A DNA stretch of 64,000 nt from Thecamonas trahens ATCC 50062 (Eukaryota; Apusozoa; Apusomonadida; Apusomonadidae), in the NCBI RefSeq assembly GCF_000142905.1, contig NW_013657652.1, forward strand, positions 1-64,000, written 5' to 3'. Both the position numbers and the translations under genes were made by a program. The notes beneath the pieces were generated by a model. It did not search any database. It had not been told where the DNA came from and was given only the letters and a program-made list of their open reading frames with translations. Positions 57,704 to 64,000 of the stretch are shown one piece after another (position 1 is the stretch's first letter; every line of letters begins with the position of its first letter).

Positions 57704-60637
57704 TCACACTGCAGAGTTCTTGCGCACATTGGATGGAACATACCCGTAGTGGAACTTGCGGTGCAGATCCGGCGGAAGGACTCGCTGGTTGATGATGCAC
57801 TGGATGACGTACTCAAACGAGACAAGCGCAATGCCTGCCAGCCGTGTCGCTTCAACCAGCGCCGCCTCGGGCCGGATATCCGTCACGACCCAGGCGACCG
57901 ACTCGAACGCCTTTGCCACGTCAACCTGACCAGCATCGAGCATAACTTGCCCCTCGGCCTTGGCAGTGGTCTCAACCTTTGTCGACGCTGGCACTTTCGA
58001 CACGGCGGCGAGCGGCTCGTCGTCCTTGGACGCCGAGCTCCTGCGAGCGCGCAGCCGGCGCGACGAGCGTGACGTCGACGATCCCGTTTCCGCCTCACTG
58101 CTGGCGGCAGCGCCCGGCTGCGACGGCGAGATTGTGAGAGCAGCTGCTGCTGCAGAGGAAGCGGCAGCCTTGGCACTGAGCGCCTGGCGGACTTTGTCAA
58201 GCATGGCGTGGATCTGCTTGCGGCCGGCCGGACTCGGCAGCGCGCCGCCAGCGCTGCGGATGACGTGCTCCCAGAATGTGATAAACTTGGGCGATCCGTG
58301 GACGGCAACTTGCAGGCCACGGAAAACCCTGTGCTGGAGGGCAAGGACGTTGGCGGCTGACTCGGTCTTGGTCACCAGCGAGTAGCCCGAGGCAATGGTG
58401 TACGAGCCGAGCGGGAGGAGTTCTCCAGCTCCGGCCGAGTCAAGGATCCAGCGATAGTGGACAGTCGGGGTGCCGACGGCAAGCGCAATGAGGTACTTGT
58501 GGGTCCGCCGCGGGCGGTCCGACACAACAACGAGCCCGGTCCGGGCCACCGACCGAGGGTCTGCGTCTGACTCGGGTGGCGCGTTGACGACCGAGTCCGG
58601 GAACGACGACGCCAGCCGCCCACCGTTGCCCTTGATCGCGGCCACGACCGAGGCCTTAGTCTCGACCGCAGACACGTCGTCGAGACCGGTGACCAGGCAG
58701 GTGAAGCCACCGAGGATGCCCGCCGGGCGCTCGGCCTCGGTGCTTGCGGCGCGCTTGGTAGACTTGCGCTTTTTGGCCGCCGGTGCGTCACTCGCCGGGC
58801 CCTTGCCCGCGCTCGGCGATCGCTTGCGCTTGCTGTTGCTTCCGCTCGACTTGGGCTTGCGGCCTGAGGCGTAGATGCGGTTGCCGTTGGCATCGAGTGG
58901 CGGGAGTGCGTTGTGAGTGAGTGTGTGCGCGTAGCAGGCATTGCAGATCGGCGACGCGCCGAGCTTGTTCCGCCGCCACTGCGAGGTCTTGGTCGCCCGA
59001 CAATGAGCGCAGCTCTGCGCAGGCGACTCGGTCTCGGCCTCGGACGATCGCGCCCGCGCCCGCGCCCGCACCGGTGCAGTCGTCGACGACGACCGTTTGC
59101 GCCGCGAGCTGACCACCTTGGAACGCGAGCGTCCGCCTCGCGAGCTGACCGGTGGCGGTGTGGCAGTGAGCGCGCGCCCGGTCTCGAGTGACCGGCGGCG
59201 CGGACGCGACGACGGGCTCCCACCCGACTCGAGCGCCATCGCGGCAGAGGCTTCCAGCAGCGCAAGGCCAAGATGGGCTGAAGGCGACGGAGACGGCGAC
59301 GGCCGTCGCCGTTCGCGCGGCGGAGGAATGAACCGAAAGTTGGACGGAGACGCCCGTGCCTCCCCGGCGACCACGACTTGCATGGGCGAGCCTGCGCGCG
59401 CCCGCCTGGTGTCGAGATGTGCCGCCGCCGACGCGCCGAGCGAGACAACCGGCGACGGCGATGGCTGCCGCGCGGCGAGGACCGCCAAAGATTCAAGCGC
59501 CGATGCCGCCGACGCCACCGACTTGGTCGGCGTCTCAAACGACGAGCCGCTGCCGGGATGCCGCGGCGGCGTCTGCAAAAGCGTCGCCGGCGTTGCCTGT
59601 GTCGTCTGCGTCGCCAGCGACCCTTCCTTGCCTGATCCAGATGCAAGCGGCGCGCCCGGGAGGGTTGCGTCGTCATCGTCCGAGCCGATGTCGACCGGCG
59701 ACCGCTGCGCGTGGCCCGGCGCTGCGAGTGTCCGGGCCGTGCCGGCCAGCTCTGCAGCCTGCGCAGGACTCAGCGTCGTGTGCGAGGCGGCGAGCGCGCC
59801 CTGAAGATGGGCGATGGCTGCGGAGTTGGGGCGCTGGCTTGCCACATCTGCCGCAGCCTCCTTACTCGGCTCACCGCTTGCCGGCTCTGCTGAAGCTACA
59901 GCGAGCGAGAACGAGTCCTGCGAGAACGAGTCCTGCGACGGCGGCACGCCGTGCGACGTCTCGCCCCATGTCAACTGCGAGCCCGAGCCTGCGGCCGAGG
60001 TCGAGAACACAACGGCGCCAAACTTGGACTCTTCACTCGAAGCGTCCTTGCCGCTCTCTGGATGCGGGGTGAGCTCAAGCGGCGAGGTCTGCGGCGATGC
60101 CGTCTCGCGCGGTGACGCGGTCTCGCCCGCCGTATGGCGGGTGCGGGCGGCAACACTCGGCGGCGATGCCGACGACGGGATGACCGTGGAGCGGCTGGCC
60201 GGCAGGACGTCCGACGCGCGCTTGAGGACGGATTTTCGCGCGCCAGGGGCTGCAGTGGTTGGCTGGGTCTCCTGAGTCTCATCCGCCATGCCAATCTGGG
60301 TCTCGTCGTCGTCAGAGCTCTCCTCCTGCGTCGGCTCCACGCCGCGCAAAGGAACGCTCCCAGTCGGGGCCGAGGCGTCGAGATCGAGAACGAGCCGTGG
60401 CGCACCCGCAGCACGCGCCAGCTCTGAACCAAACAGCGGCTGCGAGTTGACCGACGCCGCCGACGCAACTTCGTCGGCGGCAGCCACGTTCATCGGCACA
60501 GCTTCGGTCCGCCGAGCTGACGGCGAGACGCCGAGTACCGGTGGTGCCGGCAGTTGATTCGACGACGCACCCGAGGTCGAGTCAGTTGCCTGCGATGTTG
60601 CTGAGAGGCCTGTTAGGCCCCCATTTGGTAAGTCCAT
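57704..60637 (-). CDS. 53BP1/Crb2-like tandem-BRCT protein with GATA zinc finger
   Basis: 977 residues in one exon. The N-terminal 500 are Ser/Thr/Pro-rich with many SQ and TQ sites (EPTQEES, QDSFSQDSFS, TQTTQ), typical substrates of ATM/ATR kinases. Then comes a GATA-type zinc finger (CAHCRATKTSQWRRN, CNACY). The C-terminus is a BRCT pair whose motifs follow 53BP1: RRTHKYLIALAVGTPTVHYRW, IASGYSLV, FRGLQVAVHG, FWEHVIRSAGGA and the final VSFEYVIQCIINQRV. 53BP1, Crb2 and Rad9 mediate DNA-damage checkpoint signalling and bind methylated histone through Tudor domains. No Tudor was recognised here, so the GATA finger may be an alternative chromatin or DNA contact. ATG at 60637. Confidence 0.85.
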   Translation of the reverse strand: MDLPNGGLTGLSATSQATDSTSGASSNQLPAPPVLGVSPSARRTEAVPMNVAAADEVASAASVNSQPLFGSELARAAGAPRLVLDLDASAPTGSVPLRGVEPTQEESSDDDETQIGMADETQETQPTTAAPGARKSVLKRASDVLPASRSTVIPSSASPPSVAARTRHTAGETASPRETASPQTSPLELTPHPESGKDASSEESKFGAVVFSTSAAGSGSQLTWGETSHGVPPSQDSFSQDSFSLAVASAEPASGEPSKEAAADVASQRPNSAAIAHLQGALAASHTTLSPAQAAELAGTARTLAAPGHAQRSPVDIGSDDDDATLPGAPLASGSGKEGSLATQTTQATPATLLQTPPRHPGSGSSFETPTKSVASAASALESLAVLAARQPSPSPVVSLGASAAAHLDTRRARAGSPMQVVVAGEARASPSNFRFIPPPRERRRPSPSPSPSAHLGLALLEASAAMALESGGSPSSRPRRRSLETGRALTATPPPVSSRGGRSRSKVVSSRRKRSSSTTAPVRARARARSSEAETESPAQSCAHCRATKTSQWRRNKLGASPICNACYAHTLTHNALPPLDANGNRIYASGRKPKSSGSNSKRKRSPSAGKGPASDAPAAKKRKSTKRAASTEAERPAGILGGFTCLVTGLDDVSAVETKASVVAAIKGNGGRLASSFPDSVVNAPPESDADPRSVARTGLVVVSDRPRRTHKYLIALAVGTPTVHYRWILDSAGAGELLPLGSYTIASGYSLVTKTESAANVLALQHRVFRGLQVAVHGSPKFITFWEHVIRSAGGALPSPAGRKQIHAMLDKVRQALSAKAAASSAAAAALTISPSQPGAAASSEAETGSSTSRSSRRLRARRSSASKDDEPLAAVSKVPASTKVETTAKAEGQVMLDAGQVDVAKAFESVAWVVTDIRPEAALVEATRLAGIALVSFEYVIQCIINQRVLPPDLHRKFHYGYVPSNVRKNSAV

Positions 60638-60814
60638 AGCCAAGACAAGGTCAGGCCGACGACAAGTGCCCGATCAGGTGTGGCGCGTGTGTCCTTGGCC
60701 GAGTCGCGAGAACAAGCCTGTGAGGACCGGAATGCGCGGCGGATTCGAGCGTGCACGGGATGCGTAAGCGACGCTGTGCAAAGCTTAGAATCAAAAGTGT
60801 GCCACGCGCAGGAC

Positions 60815-60870
60815 CGAGAGCGTGTGCGGTACGGGATCGAGAGCGTGCGCGGTACGGGATCGAGAGCGTG
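60815..60870. repeat. 23-bp tandem repeat
   Basis: Two and a half copies of a 23-base unit, CGAGAGCGTGTGCGGTACGG plus GAT, with one substitution. About 180 bases upstream of the 53BP1-like start codon. Confidence 0.85.
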
Positions 60871-61375
60871 CCGTGGATGCGATGCGATGCGAGCAGACGA
60901 TCCGGCGAGCGTTCAATCAAACAAACCAAAGAGAGGGCAAGGAGACAGCGACCGGACGAGCAGAAGCAGGTGTAGAGGAGCAGATGTAGAGACACAAGGC
61001 TGATAACAGATTGAGGAATGTGTAGATGAAGGTATCAGGATTGTGGCTATATCTCCCTCGTGGATCTCCCGTCCACCAGAGTAGTGTTACCGACCACGTG
61101 GCTCTCTCTCGCTCTCTCTCTCTCTCGCCAACCATCCATCCATCCATCCATCCATCACTCGCACGCCCTCTATGGCCCATCGGGTGGGAGGGTATGGAGA
61201 TCGCGGACATTTGATGCATTCAAAGAGTGCCGAATGAGGTAAAAACATCATGGGGTAGAACATATGATCAAGTAGGGATGGTGGTAGAATTACAATATCA
61301 GACTTGATCGCCATAATGAGCAACAGAACCTGTGTGGTTGGTAGCGCTTGCCGCTCAGCCAGCGAACCAGCGAAC

Positions 61376-61465
61376 GATCGATCGAACGAGTGAATGATCG
61401 ATCGAACGAGTGAATGATCGATCGAACGAGTGAATGATCGATCGAACGAGTGAATGATCGATCGA
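61376..61465. repeat. 20-bp tandem repeat
   Basis: Four perfect copies of GATCGATCGAACGAGTGAAT head to tail, with partial copies at each end. The unit begins with a GATC palindrome pair. There are no spacers, so this is a minisatellite and not a CRISPR array. Confidence 0.9.
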
Positions 61466-61719
61466 TCAACCGATTGAGCAAACAAGGTCGTCAGGCGCTG
61501 TGTGGCAGCTTTGCCCGCTTTGCCCCAAAGCTGTGTCAACCTGCCGCACTTGTGGTGTGGGAGTCGGTCACTCCGCACCCACCCACCCACACACACACAC
61601 ATACACATACACATACACACATACACATAAAACACTCCACCCCACCCAACCCTCACTCAACCTCAACCCCAACCCAACCCAACCCCCCCCCCCCCCCCAA
61701 CACACACACACACGTACCT

Positions 61720-64000
61720 ATGTCCAGCAGTGACGGGCATGGCAGGCGCAGTGGCCGTCCAAGTGGCGAGCGAGTGGAGGCTGAGCAGGCCGACAAGCCC
61801 AGGCCCATGGTGAGGATCAGCACTCTCAACGGCAGCAGTGGCAGTGCTGGTGGCAGTGGCAACATCATTGCCGGTGGTAGCAGCAGCAGCAGCAATAGTA
61901 TCGGTGGCAGTGCCATCGACAGCACGGGGGGGAGTGTGATGGATGAGACAACCATGCGGAGGAGAGCACACTGGAAGACAAAGCTGGCTCAGATGAAGGC
62001 TAATGCTGATGAGGAAGCGAGGCTAGAGTCATCGCTGGGTACTCGCTCTCCCTTTCGTCGCCCTTTGGGATCAACAAGACTTCCTCCTCGAAAACAGCTC
62101 GTTTCGTTTGTCGAGCCGCAAGTCGTGCAAGAGTATCCAACCTTGGAAGGCAACGAGGGGGTGTACACCTCGCGGGCTCTTGGTTTCTTCACCATCAACT
62201 CCTCGCTCCGGGCTACTGCCATCCGTATCGTCGACGCCCAGTGGTTCACCTACCTTGTCCTTGCTGTTATTGTCGTCAACACTGGTTTCATCTCGGCGTC
62301 TACTCCGAGCGATGACCCAAGCTCCACCAAGACCCGCGTGCTCGATGTGGCCGAGCTCACCTTTATGGCCTTCTTTACCCTGGAGATGATGCTCAAGATA
62401 CTCGCTTTTGGCGCCTTTGCTCACCATCACGCCTATCTCCGCTCCGGATGGAACGTCTTTGACTTTACCATTGTTTGCCTCGGCTACCTCTCGCTCATGG
62501 CGCTGCCCATTCTCGCCGGCTCCAACGTCACCGCCCTCCGCACCCTCCGCGTCTTTCGCCCGCTTCGAACTCTCCGCACCATCCGCTGGTTCCGCGGCCC
62601 GCGCACCCTCGTCCGCTCGGTCATCGTCTCGCTACCGGGCCTCTTTGATGCCACTGTCCTCCTCCTCTTCTTCATCGCCATCTACGGCATCATGGGCGTG
62701 CAACTCTTCGGCGGCGCCCTCCGCCAGCGATGCGTGCACGCTTCCACCGGCGAGCTCGCCCCGCTCACTGCCCGCCTCTGTGGCCTGGCTGACAATACCG
62801 CCGGCCTCTCCTGCCCGCCGGACTACGTCTGCACCGCCGCCGGTCCCAATCCGGGACACGGCTTTGAGTCGTTTGACCACTTTGGCGTCGCTGTCATCGT
62901 CCTCTGGAACGTTCTCAACCTCGACGGCTGGTCCGCCCTCATGTACTCGCTACAGGACGCCGTCTCGCCGTGGGTGTGGCTCTACTTTGTCACCTTTACA
63001 CTCCTGCTCTCGTTCTTTGCCGTCACTCTCTTCCTCGCCATCCTCACCGAGTCATTCACTATCACCGCCGAGGAAGAAGAGGTTGCCGCAGCTGCCGACC
63101 GCGCACGCTCCATCCGCCGCCAGGCCTCGCAAACAGGCGTCGCCGCGGGCGTCCTCGCCGCTGCCTTTGCCGCGCCGAGCATCCGCAGCCAGGCCTCGGA
63201 GCCGCAACCGACCCAACGCGCCGCCTCGCTCGAACGCGGCTGGTCCATTGTGGCCGACGCGCGCCGCGTCGCAGACAACACCACGTGGCTGGAGGGCAAG
63301 CCTGCTTGGATCGTGCAGCTCAATGCCGTTGTCCGCTCGCCCACCTTCTTCTTCACCGTCCTTGCCCTCATCCTTCTCAACACCGTCGTCCTCGCCGCCG
63401 AGCATCATGGCATGTCGCCGGCGCTCAAGGACTGGCTCGATGCCTTTAACGTCTTCTTCATCGTCCTCTTTGCCATTGAGCTTGCCATCCGCATCGTCGG
63501 TCTCGGCCCGCGCCAGTTTGGCAAGGACTACTTTAACGTCTTTGACTCGCTCGTCGTTGCCCTCTCCATCCTCGAAGTTGCTCTTGGCTGGTCGTCGGCC
63601 ATCTCGGTCTTCCGCGTCGTCCGCCTCCTCCGCGTCGTCCGCATCCTTCGCGTCATGCGATTTGTCAACCGCCTCTCCTCGCTGCGACGCCTCCTTGACA
63701 CGGTCACCTCCGGCATCGCCGCCGTCTCGTACACTGCCGTCCTCCTCTTCCTTCTCCTCTTCATTTTTGCCATTGTCGGCATGGAGTTGTTTGGCGGCTC
63801 GTACTCTGCCCAGCCTGGACGTGCCAACTTTGACACACTCTACTGGTCGTTTGTCGCCGTCTTTCAGACCTTTACCGGTGACCGCTCATCAGACTTGCTC
63901 TACGAAGGCATGCGCACGACCACTGTGGTCGGCGCCATCTACTTTGTCGCCCTCACCGCAGTCTCCATCATCCTCAAGTTTCTCTTCCTCGCCGTCATCC
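61720..64000 (+). CDS. Four-domain voltage-gated cation channel, 3' end beyond the window
   Basis: ATG at 61720 opens a frame that runs to the window end, about 760 codons. A Ser/Gly-rich cytoplasmic N-terminus is followed by domain I (residues about 165-450): S4 with Arg every third residue (LRVFRPLRTLRTIRWFR), a pore loop with LWNVLNLDGWSALMY and a Cys-bearing turret (CPPDYVC). After a linker comes most of domain II, with S4 FRVVRLLRVVRILRVMR and pore loop TFTGDRSSDLLYEGM. Size and repeats fit the Cav/Nav/NALCN superfamily. Asp stands at the position of the filter Glu in both domains seen. Which subfamily it belongs to cannot be decided without domains III and IV. C-tracts precede the ATG. 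Confidence 0.88.
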   Translation, partial: MSSSDGHGRRSGRPSGERVEAEQADKPRPMVRISTLNGSSGSAGGSGNIIAGGSSSSSNSIGGSAIDSTGGSVMDETTMRRRAHWKTKLAQMKANADEEARLESSLGTRSPFRRPLGSTRLPPRKQLVSFVEPQVVQEYPTLEGNEGVYTSRALGFFTINSSLRATAIRIVDAQWFTYLVLAVIVVNTGFISASTPSDDPSSTKTRVLDVAELTFMAFFTLEMMLKILAFGAFAHHHAYLRSGWNVFDFTIVCLGYLSLMALPILAGSNVTALRTLRVFRPLRTLRTIRWFRGPRTLVRSVIVSLPGLFDATVLLLFFIAIYGIMGVQLFGGALRQRCVHASTGELAPLTARLCGLADNTAGLSCPPDYVCTAAGPNPGHGFESFDHFGVAVIVLWNVLNLDGWSALMYSLQDAVSPWVWLYFVTFTLLLSFFAVTLFLAILTESFTITAEEEEVAAAADRARSIRRQASQTGVAAGVLAAAFAAPSIRSQASEPQPTQRAASLERGWSIVADARRVADNTTWLEGKPAWIVQLNAVVRSPTFFFTVLALILLNTVVLAAEHHGMSPALKDWLDAFNVFFIVLFAIELAIRIVGLGPRQFGKDYFNVFDSLVVALSILEVALGWSSAISVFRVVRLLRVVRILRVMRFVNRLSSLRRLLDTVTSGIAAVSYTAVLLFLLLFIFAIVGMELFGGSYSAQPGRANFDTLYWSFVAVFQTFTGDRSSDLLYEGMRTTTVVGAIYFVALTAVSIILKFLFLAVI

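Larger units (their letters stand above)
60638..61719. other. Intergenic region with two minisatellites
   Basis: Over 1 kb between the 53BP1-like gene (minus) and the channel gene (plus). No coding frame with family resemblance. Besides the arrays listed separately it holds CT repeats near 61100-61127, CATC repeats near 61133-61155, CA repeats at about 61589-61630 and a C-tract at about 61683-61698, both just upstream of the channel ATG. Confidence 0.55.

Noticed and set aside
61376-61465. CRISPR-like regular repeats
   Set aside because: Units are contiguous without spacers in a eukaryotic chromosome; this is a minisatellite.

Overview
The window is the left end of a eukaryotic chromosome or scaffold. 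It opens with CCCTAA repeats (the C-rich strand of a TTAGGG telomere) and runs into GC-rich, gene-dense DNA. Short GT-AG spliceosomal introns, genes on both strands with gaps often under 100 bp, and a gene set shared with animals and fungi (UNC80-like, 53BP1-like, INPP5E-like, DAGL, selenoprotein K, NDUFAF6, TYSND1/DEG15) suggest a unicellular relative of opisthokonts. My best guess, by inference only, is an apusomonad such as Thecamonas. No prokaryotic features, rRNA, tRNA or CRISPR were recognised.

Layout. 1-466 is telomere. 467-5265 is subtelomere without a convincing gene; it holds a diverged tandem duplication of about 1.45 kb. 5.3-16 kb: CCCH/EEP nuclease-like protein, A20-finger protein, selenoprotein K with a UGA selenocysteine codon, a membrane protein, an unknown protein, a CDC123-like ATP-grasp protein and a coiled-coil protein. 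16-26.6 kb: GPI-type surface protein, UTP23, leucine-rich-repeat protein, B-box/DUF2009 protein, inositol-polyphosphate 5-phosphatase with a CaaX box, NDUFAF6, SRP19. 26.9-36 kb: a NADAR plus cNMP-binding-like fusion, a SAM-like/low-complexity protein, peroxisomal protease TYSND1/DEG15 ending in SKL, a frameshifted dual-specificity phosphatase, V-ATPase subunit E. 36-49.8 kb: a 1486-residue NO VEIN/sacsin-type ATPase, a giant UNC80-like gene broken by a 640-bp tandem duplication, and an MRG15/EAF3 protein. 49.9-64 kb: a second GPI-type protein paralogous to the one at 16.1 kb, UCHL5/UCH37, a PPTC7-like PP2C phosphatase, sn-1 diacylglycerol lipase, a frameshifted membrane protein, a 53BP1/Crb2-like BRCT protein carrying a GATA finger, and a four-domain voltage-gated cation channel cut by the window end.

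Several genes share a process: UNC80 and a four-domain channel (NALCN-type complexes in animals), INPP5E-like phosphatase and DAGL (membrane lipid signalling), MRG15 and 53BP1-like (chromatin and DNA damage), SRP19 and SELENOK (ER). There is no operon logic; neighbours are independent transcription units. Seven introns could be placed. All lie near the 5' end of their genes and most use a GTACG donor. Many start codons are preceded by C-tracts or CA repeats on the sense strand. Starts were set at ATG codons; where the reading frame is open further upstream this is stated.
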